From Daphnia pulex (lineage: Eukaryota > Arthropoda > Branchiopoda > Diplostraca > Daphniidae), in contig NC_060018.1 of NCBI RefSeq assembly GCF_021134715.1, positions 1,612,001-1,676,000 of the forward strand: DNA of 64,000 nucleotides. The letters are read 5' to 3'. Below, piece after piece: positions 12,596 through 25,200 of this stretch. Each line of letters begins with the position of its first letter. Positions within the stretch are counted from its first letter, which is position 1. Position numbers and translations under genes: made by a program. The notes under the pieces were generated by a model that saw only the letters and a list, made by a program, of their open reading frames with translations, had not been told where the DNA came from and did no database searches.

Positions 12596-15500
12596 ATGGC
12601 CGCCGTTGGATTATGGCGACAAATTAGTTTGTGGCTTTGGTTCTCGTGTCTGCTTTTGGCTGTGTATAGCGCGCCGGTTAACGAGGATGGGCCCATCGTT
12701 GAGGTTAACGATCAGAGCGACAACGACAACGACCTAGGCCCGGCCATCGAGGCGATAGGCAAGGCCAAGAGAGAAGCCCGCAAAAGATCATCGTTAAGGT
12801 CTTCCAATGGACGGACTCACTATCGCTTTCCCAACACGATAAAAAGATCCATGCACGACGGAAGCGACGACTACGACATGGACGGCGAGGAAGAGTTTAG
12901 CGATTCAATGGCCGCCTACCTGGCAGCAGCCGACGATGACAGCACCGTTGACCTGGACGATTTGGCCAAAGAAATCGCCTTGAACATTTTGATGGACGAA
13001 GCCGATAAAAGCAGAGAGAATCCGCCAGCCAGCAGTCTCAAAAAGAAGAAAATGGCTCCTGTCGCTCACCGGCCACGCAACAACTCTGCGGATGACAAAC
13101 GCCGGAAGAGAATGAATTCACTGATGAATCAACTGCTGGAAGAGCGGGAAAGGGGCGAAGTTGAAGAAAGCGACGACTACGACAACCAGCAGATGGCCGA
13201 GCATTCAGCTGGGCCGGAAGATAATAACGAAGCTAACGAAAGTTTAGTTGGTTCGGAAGGTGATGAAGACGAAGAAGACGATTCTGACGAGGTCGTCTCC
13301 CGCACGGAACTCAGGAAACTCTTCAATGACGGTCTGGAGCGACACGAGATTAACGCTCTACTTTCTCAGCTGGATCGCTCCCGTGCTGACTCTGAAGAGC
13401 TGAATAAAAGTGAGAAGAAGAAGAAACGCTCGGGATCAGATTGGAGGAAATTACCGCGTGCATCGCTCCGTTGGCGCTTTCTCCACTCGCAGGGTCAAGA
13501 AAGTAACGAGCCTTCGTACGGGCGACACCAATCGGCCGACGACGAAGAACTGCAGGATAAAAACGTTCCGTTCGAGGATCGATTCTTTGGTCGAGGCTTT
13601 CACCGGGTGGGAAACATTCAAGACGAGCCGATCCGTAACAATCCGGAGGAGACTGCCAAACGAGTTCAACATCCTTTGAAGACCAAGAATGCCATCAGCG
13701 TGATTCGCAAGCGATCGATTGCTACCCTGCAGAATAGCGGAGAGAAGAAGCCAGAAGCTGGATCGGCTCTTCAGATGCTCCGCAAGCGACGGAATTCGGA
13801 GGCGAAAGCGGCCGAGGAAAACAACAAGAACGAAACAGCCCCATTGGCCTTACCTTCCGCCGAAGCCAATAACAACAGCAACTCGAGCCCAGTCAAGCGC
13901 AAGTCAGACGCTCAAGTGCACACGGGAGTCATCCGCAAGAAATCCGTCGACTGGGACGACTATTTCGGATACGACAAGCGCAGTGGCAAAGCCCAGGGTG
14001 AAGCCAACGAAGAGGCAATGAGGAACTACCTCGAGTCTGATTATTACAAGAGCATGGCCGGCTCATTAGCCTTCCGTAAGCGCGGACAGATGGACGACCA
14101 ACACGCCGGACACGTTGTGGGCATGAAGAAACGAAACAACGTCACCAGTACCTCTTGGGAGAAAAAGAAGAAACGCTTCCGACCGGTGGAAGGTTATAAT
14201 GCCGACGACGCCGAGGATGTTTTGGACGCTGCCATACGAGTCATCGAAGAACGACGTGAACGCAACAACATTGACCGCGTTCGGGAGCAACTGGTGGCCG
14301 AGTTGGTCGACAACTTGGACGAAAACGAGTTGGATCAAATGACGGAACGTTTAACGGAAGAAGTGGCCAAGGCCCTTTACCAGGAAGAAGAGGAGGAAGA
14401 AGAGGATGACGAGCGTGATGAATTCAAACGTTCTTCAACTAACCAGAAGCTGAAGAACAAGAAAAAGAAGAAGAATATGTCGCAAAACGACGAACGCCGT
14501 AAACGCTTTGCAGTCAAACGCTCTAGTCGTCATCGTTCAAATTTCAACGTAGCCGAATCGAACGGTAAGAAAAATTTCAATATCGTGAAAATTCGGTAAA
14601 AGTGTCCCTACCCAATTGACTATATACTTTTAAAATACCGAATGCAGTCAGGTTCATGAACAGTCACGAATTTACCACAAAAAATTGCTACGATTAACAT
14701 GAAACGCTGTAACTTTAACTTAACGTTTAGTGGATAAAAGCAATTCAATCTTCATAATAAAGCTCCCATAAAACATATTAGAAATAGAGAGGAACTTACT
14801 CGAAATTGTTGTCCAGAAATGTCCGCCATCGAAGCAGCGAGCAGTCGTTGGAAAATGGCGCGAAAATGGGACAAGAAAATGTGCAACCTGCTACATAGAC
14901 GATAATACTAACAATGAGGTGTCCCTGATGAGATGACTGTTGATTCAACCGGGTTTAGAGCTGTGTTGCAATTTCAATAATGATTAAATATATTTTCCCT
15001 TTCAAAAATAAATGCAAAACAAATTTGCAAATAAAATTCCTTGAATTACTGATAATCTTTCCATAATTTAGATTAAACTTTTAATACGTTGGAATTAAAT
15101 TCATCGTGGTGGGTGAAAACGTGGGTGGGTGAAAACGAGGGTGGGTGAAAACGTGGAAAAAGAGGGGATGAGCAAAATTCAAGAAAGAAAATAAAAAGAG
15201 TACAATTAAATTTGAATTATGGAAGATGGACAGTAAATTAAAGAATTTTATTTAAACATTTTTAGTGGTATTTATTTTTGAAAAAAAAAATATTATTGGA
15301 ATTGCAACAAAGCCCTTGCTGAATCGGGGGAACGGGACCTTCCATTGTTATTGGATTTCGAATGGAGAAGGTTGTTCTGTGCTGCTGTTTCCCGCTTTTT
15401 TATTCACGAGTGTGTTGATGGACAATTCGGATATGTTTGGGCATTTTTTAGTAAGTTCTCCTTATTTCTAATACTTGACTGAGTGAAATTGGCAAATTGC

Positions 15501-18500
15501 AAATTGGTATATTAATTGGATAGTCTATTGTACACTTTTACCGAAAATTCATCTTATTATGTTTATTTCATCTTATAAATTATTTACATGAACTGTGTGA
15601 TATTCTTCACAGTTGTGAAATCATCTAAACCTGTTGTTTATTTTTCATGTGGCAGAAGAGGACGACGATTGCGTGATTGCGGAACAAGTGGTTAGCACTT
15701 GCAACATGGTGTCGCATCTCTACGGTGGATACCGCCCGGTTTTGAGTGATGCCTGTCATCGACACCAAGCTTGCTTCATCTGTGTAAGTCCCCCTTTTGA
15801 CCTTATATTCACCCCTCCATCACGCTCAGAAATTGATCAAGACGATCGTGTGTGAGAGATCAAAGCACTCGACGAAATCGAGACGTTAGACAGCAAGTGA
15901 ATGGTGTAGTGGAAGTCGGCACTTTGTCTGTTGCACCGTTGCCGTTGGAGGGTGTCGATCTATAATCAGCGGAGCGTGAGGACTGCACGACGTGCACCAT
16001 TTGGATTGATCGTGCCAATTTGCAGTTGCATCACGACCATTTCTTTATTCCCCTTTTTACGGTTCATCTTTTCGTCCAAGTCATGGCAAGAGATCTTCTT
16101 TCTCTTTCGTTGGACTCGATAGTCTCCTTTTTATTTCTGCTTGTCTTCTACTTACACGCCGGGTTGACGTGCACTGTACATCAAATGAGAACCCACAGAG
16201 CTCTGATGTAGTTCATTGTGTTATCCTATCAAAAAAGAAAAAAAGTGGGGAGATGGGAAGGCCTCACAGAGTGATCCGGAGCACGTTCTTCTTTTCTTAT
16301 TCGCCAGCATATAGCCCCAACTGCTCTTCTCTTGTCTGCGTTTGTGATAGGGAAGCAATCAAGCTATATAGGCAGTCGCCTATTGTCGTTATTATGACAA
16401 GACCGGGTTCCGTGGGCTCATGGCTCTTTGATGGAGACGGGACAATTCTTTGTCCTGTTGTTGAGGGGACCCAAAAAAAGAAAGAACGGTATTTTTTCGT
16501 GCACGTATAAACTGTACGAATTGCTTTCCAAAAACGGTTAGCCCCCAAGTCCACACGTATACATCTCCCATGGCAACCAGCAGTCAAAGACTTCACTTAA
16601 ACAATCTTGATACGAAATACGATATCTTTTGTTAACGACGCGGGATTGAGTTTGTATATAAGGGTTAAAAAAAAAGAACGACAACGATTTTCTGGTTACG
16701 ACACTCTCTTTCTGATTGGTCCGCGTGTGTTCCATCGATGTCAAACTAGACAGAAATAAAAGACAAAAACGAGTTGCGATTGGCGCGGGATATAAAAAGA
16801 AACATATCTTCGATCTCACTGACACTTGAATTTTTTACGTCACGGAGTGTATAGGGCGAAGGGACACTGTTTTTTCTTCGACTAATTGAATTGGCACAAT
16901 CGATGAAACAAGCGCAGCAAAATAGTGCACGATCTCCAACTACTGCTGAAGCACGGATGCTGCGCAGTTTTAATAGACGGATAATGAAGCCAAAGACCCG
17001 ATTGACAGGGAGCTAGGGAATCATTTTGACTGAAAATTGAAGCTTGTACATTCCGGAAAAGTAGTAAAAGAAAATAAAGTTCTTGATTCAATCCACAAAT
17101 ATGTTGGGCTAACTTTCAACCAGACTTGAAGCTCTTCACAAGTCACTGTTTTAATTAACCAAAAATGAGAGGAAATGGATATTATAAGAGAACGCTAAGC
17201 CGGCTAATGTTATAGAGTAACTCCTCTTATCTGTTTTAATTTGTCTTCGTTAATTAAAATCCTGCACATTCGAGAAAATCAGAGAAAGAAACTAAAGAAC
17301 CCAAAATCGATGTTGCTATTTATAGCTGATACTAAATTATTTCGTAATATATTTCCTAAATAGATAATACATTGTGTTAGTTTCCCACATTTCTAAACTT
17401 AGCAAAAGTACTCGGGTTCAGACGGTGACTCGAGACGAAAAAGTTGTGCGCGTAAAAAAATTTTTAAATGATAATTGGCATAACACAGAAAAATTCGTGA
17501 AATAGGCAAGTTCTGACAAGACAAGATGAACGAGAAAAATCGAAACTTCTTCTGAGATGCCCGTACTACATCTCGCTGCAGGAAATGTCAGACAATGAAT
17601 TTGTATACCTGAACTTCAACATTGAAACTTGGGACTGAAAAACTTTATTTTTATTTAAAGAAATGTCACGGTTGTCTACCTTTCCTTTAACCATCTTTTG
17701 GGACAGCCCTGGAGCTTAATACTCCTTATCTTACCTAATTATACATGTAGGAACTGAAACCATGTTGAAACTTAAGCTCAGAATGAGAGGGAGTATATCT
17801 GCAGCGAAATAATTTGGTCGGCAAACAGATTTCTTAAGTAATTCGAAATAATTGAGAGCATACATTACTCAGTTAGCTGTACATTCGTATGGGGTATCGT
17901 TATTAGGCTGCCTTTGGGTGCACAGAAGATAATTAGGTATATTTTAAATTGCCATAGTTTCCTAGAATAATCTGAATTCCACGTAATGTAATGGTCGGCC
18001 ATTGTGCAAAATAAATCGATCTGTGCCATCTTCTCATACGCTACAGACACGGACCTCCTTCTTGTTTGCAGGCGAATGTGGCCGTAGTCTTTAGAGTTCC
18101 TCTAACTTCAGACACACATAACAATCGCAGAGTAATTTTTTCTTTAAAAAAATATATCTGTCAAGTTAGGTCCCGAACGACCAGCTGTATCTTCTTCCCA
18201 CGCGACCACGCCTTTGAGTGCGTTTCAGAGTGCGCAATCACGTCGTAAGATGAAGGCGCAATTTCTTAGAAATCGAAAAATAACGAATATTCCCAAAAGC
18301 GTTGGAGTTTGGCCCCCGCCGTCTACTATAGCAATAGCACAGCCTTGTTATTCTGCCTATTGTGACACGCGTGTGTTGCTCAAAGATCTCAATCCAAGAA
18401 AACGGGAGCCAAGTGTTGTTCCATTTATTCCCAGGCCGTCATAAATATATGTCTGTATCGATTCATTGCTCAACACTTGGGTGCTGTATAGCTGCTGGAT

Positions 18501-19204
18501 GGATATTGCATACACCCACGACCAACGAATTCCGTTGCCTTGGTCGCATCCTTATTAGATGCTGCTGGAAGAATGTCGAAATGAAGAACGTGACAGGCGA
18601 CTGCACCCGCATTATTTCTTCATCCTTTTTTTTTATATATACTTTTGACTCACGTTGCCATGGGCTGCTGCCTCCCAAATGATATTACAATTCCAGTATT
18701 GGCATCGTCTGTGATGACAAGCGGCATACTACTACCGAACGACCTGAGTGATTCTAGAAACGAGTTTCAAGTTGGCCCCGACTTATTTCATGTAATCTCG
18801 TTAAAAGCACAGAAGAACAAGAAGAACCTCTCTCGTGAAAATAATTCGATTTAATAAGTCTGATCCTTGTGATATAGCTACGTTAGAAAATTAAGTCAGT
18901 TGAAATAGAGTGCGATGTTATTGATTTTGTATTGATTTCGTCTGTTTGTTTTTTATTTGCTGTATAACGAAATCACCAGTCGGACAACGAAGCGGCATGC
19001 GACGGCGAGTTCCAGCATCGCGTCTTGGCTCTGTGCGGCCCCGACCTGTTGTGTCAATCGCAATCACGTCATCTCCTGTCGGCCCTCGGCCAACTGGACC
19101 AAATGGAAGCTGATTACCTCTTCCCGATGGCCGGCCAGGCTGCTCGAATTGAAGCTCTGTGCCGTCGCGACTCGTGCTTGGCCGAGTTCTGGAAACGTCG
19201 CTAA
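12596..19204 (+). CDS. Granin-like secreted neuroendocrine precursor with cysteine-rich C-terminal domain
   Basis: Exons are 12596-14564, 15656-15783 and 18980-19204 (773 aa). The start is the ATG at 12596 (AAAATGG context), just inside an exon that begins at 12567 after a TTTTCGTTTTCAG acceptor; an upstream in-frame ATG at 12533 lies in the intron. The protein opens with a hydrophobic signal peptide ending near VYSAP. A very acidic body follows, with more than a dozen dibasic or tribasic KR/RR/KKKR sites, as in granins and prohormones. A possible released peptide is SVDWDDYFGYD between RKK and KR. I see no Gly before a dibasic site, so amidation is unlikely. Exon 1 ends at ACG/GTAAGA (phase 1). 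Exons 2 and 3 add ten cysteines, including DACHRHQACFIC. That motif loosely recalls the CCxxHDxC motif of secreted phospholipase A2, but without the catalytic HD. I do not recognise the family by name. Confidence 0.72.
14756..14761 (+). promoter_or_regulatory. Polyadenylation signal AATAAA (possible short isoform)
   Basis: This canonical hexamer lies about 155 bases after the stop that is reached if intron 1 of the granin-like gene is retained. Confidence 0.4.
15105..15156 (+). repeat. Three-copy 16-bp G-rich minisatellite
   Basis: GGGTGAAAAC recurs at 15111, 15127 and 15143, inside the near-identical unit GTGGGTGGGTGAAAAC. It lies in intron 1 of the granin-like gene. Confidence 0.85.
15784..18979 (+). 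other. Intron 2 of the granin-like gene
   Basis: A 3.2-kb intron with donor GTAAGT at 15784 and acceptor ATCACCAG ending at 18979, phase 0 on both sides. The short ORFs inside do not resemble proteins I know, and there is no RNA gene or transposon that I can support. Confidence 0.6.
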
Positions 19205-22200
19205 ACGAACGAAAAAACATACACCACAAAACCTCACCGGAGTCTGAGAGTTTGAGCAACAACAAGTCTCGTTAAGGTACCGTGAACACAGAAAAGTTAA
19301 AACCCCCCCTGAAAATTCCCATTCTTCTGTTTCTGTCTTTTGTTTCTTTCTGTTTTGTTTTATACTTACTAATGAATTGATTGCTGTTATTATCTCGTGT
19401 TGATATCGAATGACCAGTTGGTATTAATGGCACAAGATCAGACCGGATACACACACCTTCTAACCCCTGTTTCTCTATTTTTCATCATATCTCATTATAT
19501 TGGATGGAATTCGTGCTATATACCCTTTCAGACGCCTATCGTGTGTTGCTGTTTATTATCATTTGTCCCCCAACTAGATCAAACAAAAATCGATTGAAAT
19601 GTGAAGAAGAAAAACAAAAAACAAAAAGTCAATTGTCTACAGAATTTAAATTTTTCGGTGACTTATCATCATATGATCTAAACTATAAACTAAACTATAT
19701 AATATCTATCGTTGTTTATTCCTCATTCGTTGGGATTGCGCCGTGTTTTTTTTTTATTTTCTCTACTTTAAACTAACCAAAAATTGCTTTGATTCTTCAT
19801 TTCATTTCTTCGTCTACGGAAATCTTATATTCTTGCTGTAACTCTCTTGTATTATCTGTATGCAAAACGTCTCTATACATTCCCAACGTCCTCCTCTCGT
19901 CAATCACCACAAAATTCCATCTTCATTTTGATCTCGGTCAGCCAGCATGTAACATACCGGGATGTTTGTTGTGTTTTAGTCCGGGATTCGAGATCGTGCT
20001 AGATCTCGATTACCCTTGAAGAGAAAAGAAACAAACAAGCCAAGTGTATTGAACCGGGGAGTGAGAGTCGCTTCGCGACAGAAAAAACCCATACAACAAA
20101 GCTACAATGGAAGTTAAATTATTATCACATATGAATTAGATATAAATATATGTAACAACAGCAACAACCAGAAACTATATACACTATCTTGACTGTATAC
20201 CGGTTTGTGTTGTTAAATTTTTTTTTTGCCAAAAATGTTTGACTGTTTCAGTGTCATCTCTGCAGATGCCCTTTTAGATCCAAACCCATTCCATTGTGCT
20301 TTGGCCTGAAATACACGCGCATTTGACGTAAACTGATTTGCTTAACGAAATAATTCACGGCAGAGTCTTCAAAAGATGGTAATTTCAAAAAAAACCAACA
20401 GAAGAAAACCTGATTTGGGAAACATTTGCATATGCCAACCATTTTGAATGGAAGACGTTCATGAATAAAACAAGACATAAAAGAACCTCTCAACAGTAGG
20501 GTATTTTTGTTTTTTCGATTGGCTCTCGGTATAGATTATTCGATCCAAAAGAATAAGGTCCATTGAGAAACGATGGCTATACCTAAATAACCCAACATTT
20601 CCCGTATAATCAATTCATTAGGTTGGCAATTACTGTCAATTTCTAAATGATTCGCACAAATTGCCGCGTTCATTGACCTGAATCAAACATGACGACACGG
20701 TTGTTCTCATAAACCTCATTTCGAATCATAGGGCTACAGCACAGAGTGGATTAAGTTGGCGTCGTTAGCCATATAACGACACCGTGCCACTTTCCTAGAA
20801 ATCAGTTGGGCTGCTGGATATATAGTTGGACAAAGTTGGGTTTCGGGACGTCGGCAAATGACATGCAATATGCCCTTTAAATGCCATATCTCATGCCCAC
20901 AAGCTGCTGCCCCCGATGCGTATTGCATCGAGAAGATAATATAATGATGATGACGAGCCGCCCGCAGGACTCTTGGGTCCCCGCTCATTGGATAATATCG
21001 CCACCAGCAGCCAAATGATGAGAGAGTCGTAGAGGGCACCAAAAACCCATTACAATTGAATGAGGCTCCAAAATTGGACGAGCTATATCTCCGCCGCCTT
21101 GTTTCCGAGACGTGTCTTCGTCAGTCGATGAATCAAATCAATATAGAATAGAAACGACTATAACTGGAAAGGGACTCGGGGCCCCTTGAGCTGTGCAAGT
21201 TCTAATGGAGAGAGAGGGAAAGAGATCCCGCTGCATTTAGATGCGTGTATAAAAGAATCGAAACTATTATCTATAGAGTCTGGCCGGGACTCTCAGTCGT
21301 CGCTCTAACGGTCGTCGAGAGCTTATTTCTATTTCAACGGTCGGACGAATATTGCAGTATATCTCCCAGGGCTTTTATACACAAGGCAGCTAGCAGCAAC
21401 CGAAACAGGGAAGTGTACTCAAGGCATCCGTGGATGGGGAGACAACCGACAACAGCAGCAGGCAATCACCTTCCGAGCGCTCTTTCCATGAACTCTCTCA
21501 CTGGCAACAACTCTGAAAGCTCCCCCTCCCCTGTCTAAACAAAGTCTTCATCAATTCTTGATGCATATACTTGGAGAATCTCATTTTCTGACGTCAATCC
21601 AATGAATTCATTACGTCGTACCGTTGGGCCAGCAACAACGAACCTGAGCTGCATCTGGCGTGACTTTGCCGCCCCGGCAGCAGCAGTAGCATAGACTCAC
21701 CTGGCGAACGCTGCCGAGCAATTGGTTCACGTGACCGCTTAGATACGCTCCTTTCCAGTATGAAGGACTTTCGCCATGTTGTGTAGCTTTTTGGTTTTGT
21801 TTTTGTATCTCTCATACTTTTTATATTATGCATTACGTAGCAGTATGAGATACAAGAGGTAGGACTCAGGTACACTACATACACGAGTAGAGCTTATGTA
21901 ACACGAAAAACAGAGGGAGAGCAATATAAGTAACGGATATTCGCCATCCACTTTCTACACGCCGAAGGATTGTTTGGTTGGGAAAAAAAAAATGAAAGGA
22001 GAAAAATGATGAAAATGTTACAAATAGGCTGTATCAAATTCTTATATAAAAATCGATTAGAAATAGACACATCATCTGGCTGAAAAATTGGCAAAACAAA
22101 CAAAAAAAACTGTGTAGACGTAATTATTATGTACAGCAAACTATTTTAAAAAAAAAAGGATGAAACGAAAGCTATTGGCCAATTTGAACTGAAGCGACAG

Positions 22201-22247
22201 CAGCGGGCTGCCAAAGGTTTTCATTTCCATTTGGGATTGTTCTGATT
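19205..22247. other. 3' flank of the granin-like gene and intergenic region
   Basis: The 3' UTR begins at 19205; an AATAAA at 20464-20469 is one possible end. A TATAAAAG box at 21248-21255 with a TCAGTC initiator-like motif at 21293 is a weak plus-strand promoter candidate with no clear gene behind it. The minus-strand 102-codon ORF at 20734-21042 shows no domain or splice support. The right end should contain the 3' UTR of the RhoGEF gene, which stops at 22248. Confidence 0.4.
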
Positions 22248-25200
22248 TCATTGTAGATGATCGTGTTCGCTGTCTTGACTGCTGACCGACGGCGAAGGAG
22301 TCCCGGAGCTACAAGGTGATTTGATGGTGGGTGCCGGGGCCGTCTCCAGATACGCCGATGGCGCCCATCCCTCTTGCGACGAGGAGTTGCCCACTTGAAT
22401 TGAAATTGAAAATATATGCAATTGCCCTTTCAGAAATGAAAATGGGGAAAAGGCACTAACCTGATGACGGGCGGACGTACCACCATCCGGCGCATCCCAC
22501 GCGAACAAGATCGACGATATCTCCTTCCCGAAGGCCGGCCTCGGTCGGTCCCAGAGGGGCGTAGTCGGCCAGCACAACGTAACGGCGTCGCAGTGGCTGA
22601 GTGAAATATAAAAGTCATGGCGGAAAAAAATGAACCCCTCCGTGAATTATCGTTCGCATTTCATGTTGAAAGAAAACTCACCTCGACGTGATCGAGATAC
22701 GTTTCGCCCATGTCCTCATCGCTGAGGGAGAAATCGGTGCTCCATCCGTCATCTTCGTCGACAGTGGCCGAGCGGAGCATCCGGCTTCCAGACGAGGCTC
22801 TCGACGTCGTACTCGAGGCACTCGTGTCCACAATCGAACTCCGATCGCCAGCGCTGCTGACGCCACTGCTGCTGCTGCTGCTTCCGGCTGTGCTGTTGTT
22901 GTATTCCCAGGAGGAGCAAGAAGACGCCGGACGCAGGGATCTGACGTAAACAAAATTACAGTCGAAATTATTCGTCTAGTCCCCCAAAAATAAAAAGATA
23001 ATCAACGTCAAAACGGTGTTGATTGCATACTTTGGACCGTAGGGAGATGATGGATGCGATGCGCCGTTGGATATGGATGAAGAATGCTGGATGGCTTTCT
23101 GGACGCCGCCAGCCGGAGCGACGACTGGGTGGCCGGAGCCAATCGATGATAACGCCGATCCGCCTGTACGCGATGTGGATGTCTGTGCAATCGTCTGACC
23201 TTTCAGCTGATGAAACTGATTAAGCAGAACGCGTTTGATCTCGGTAATCCAAGTTTCTTTGACATCTCGGGCTGGAGCTTGCAAAACCCAAACTTCGTGG
23301 CGACCTGCGGGACAATCAAAAAGCCCCAAAAGGAATGGATGATGAAAAGGGGGGGAGCCAAACCCACTTAAAACCAAAACAGTGTCGTCTTTTCAGCCCG
23401 ACACACTCACCTTGGAGCCAAAGTTCGAACTTGCGGGCGTCGCTGCCTTTGCCGCTGTGAACCGTTTCCGTCAGACCAACTTCCGACATCTGCAAAATGC
23501 CCGCAAGCAATCACGCAAAATGAATCAGCAAAGTTCAATTAGCACATCATTCACCAAAATAGGGGCGGGGAACCATCAACCTCTTTTGTTTTTTTTTTGT
23601 TTTTTAATAAAATGGAAATGGAACCAACTCCATCATCAGTCATTAACAAAAAGTTCCAACTCCAGCACTCTCTTTATAGCTCCCCCCATCGGTGGTGTTT
23701 ATACCGAAGATGGATGGATAATACAACGGATCGATACCCATCAGACTGTGTGAACCGAAGCAAGTGCTAGTCGTCATAAAAAGTTAAGTGGTGGTCTTTT
23801 ACCTTCAGAAGGTGTTTGAATTGATAAGTGGCCTTGTCCAATTCTTTGCCGACGCGTTTGCACAAAACGACGCCTCGCTCGTACAGGAACACGTGACGCT
23901 GCATCGGTTTGAGCCGGAGTTCACGAAGCCGGTCACGTTTGCCCTCAGCCCACATGCTGAAACCTCCTTGCAGCAACAGCCGGCCCAGCTCTGCCAGACT
24001 TCCCTATTGATTCGCGCAAGAAAGTCGCGTAATAAAATATGCACCAACACAACTTTGACATTAACAAATAAAAAGTTTTTTTTTTTGTGTCTTTACTTGG
24101 TAACCGGTGATGGCCACTTGGTGCATGCTGTCGTTGACGCAACGGAGAACGGCCAACATGGCGTCGAGGGCCGATTGGAGATCGTTATCATCGCGGCTGA
24201 CGTCGTCAGAGGAGCCTACAGGACATTGGCTGTACTTCATCAGATCCTTGAGCAGGAGCTGATACTTGGTGATCCTCTGAACGGGTTTGAGCAGGTAGGC
24301 ACTGAGTGGTAATTTGTGTCCAAGGGTGGTTTGGCACTGGCGAAGGAAGGGGTTGTTCTCGCCCACCTGACGACGCAACTCTTCCGACTGTGGGATGTTT
24401 TGACAGTAGAAACTGTACAGAGAGTGCAGGTCTTCCGTCTGGGAGAAAGAAATATTTTTAGATCAGAGTGATAACTCCGAGTGGAATGCGACAGGATCCT
24501 TTTTGGCGTCAAGAGTAATGAATCTTATACATGTCTTAGGAAACAGGAAGCGACTAGCTGTGGGCTAGACAAGCTGCTCTCCAAGTCTGGCAGGAGAATC
24601 TGCCCGTGAAAGGCGCAGATTTCTGGCAAGTTGCCGAAAAGGACGTCCGTTTTGTCCACCAACTGAACAGGAACTTGGTAGGGTCCAGAGTGGTAAGGAT
24701 CAGGATCCAGCAACTGATCCCTGTATCCCTGCAATGAAAAACAAGAGTGTCAATTCAATTCTTCATGAAGTGAATCAAGTCTCTTTGTTGTTCTTACTTT
24801 CAAAACAATGCTAATCTCGTTGACGTAAACCCGTTCCGTTTCCAGCAACTCGGTCAGGACGTGGCGAACTTTGACGTTGGCACTGACGGCTGGCAAAATG
24901 TTTTCCACTTCGTGTGTCGATTCTTTGCGTCCCTGGACGCTACCGTGAGAAGCCGAGCGGGCCAAAGACGACGGCTCGGGCGGCACAGTTTGGACAGGGC
25001 GGATCACTCGAGCTCGAGTGACGATTTGTCTGAGACCGACCGTTCGTCTATCACACATGACTTGAACGTCCTGAAGTCGCTGGATCACCTACAAGAAATT
25101 GTCTGGTGAATAAAAATATCAGAAAAATAAAATTTTATAGACTTGTATACCTGGTTGATTAATGATTTGGTTTCGGGAGTAATGATGTCCTGGAACATGT

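Larger units (their letters stand above)
14565..15655 (+). other. Intron 1 of the granin-like gene, with an alternative short 3' end
   Basis: If the donor at 14565 is not used, the reading frame continues into the intron for 11 codons after the donor-spanning codon region and stops at 14599, giving a 667-aa form that lacks the cysteine-rich domain. An AATAAA at 14756-14761 lies about 155 bases after this stop and could end such a transcript. A three-copy 16-bp repeat lies at 15105-15156. Nothing else is recognised. Confidence 0.45.

Noticed and set aside
20734..21042. 102-codon minus ORF between the granin-like and RhoGEF genes
   Set aside because: No domain, no splice context and no codon pattern like the real exons nearby.
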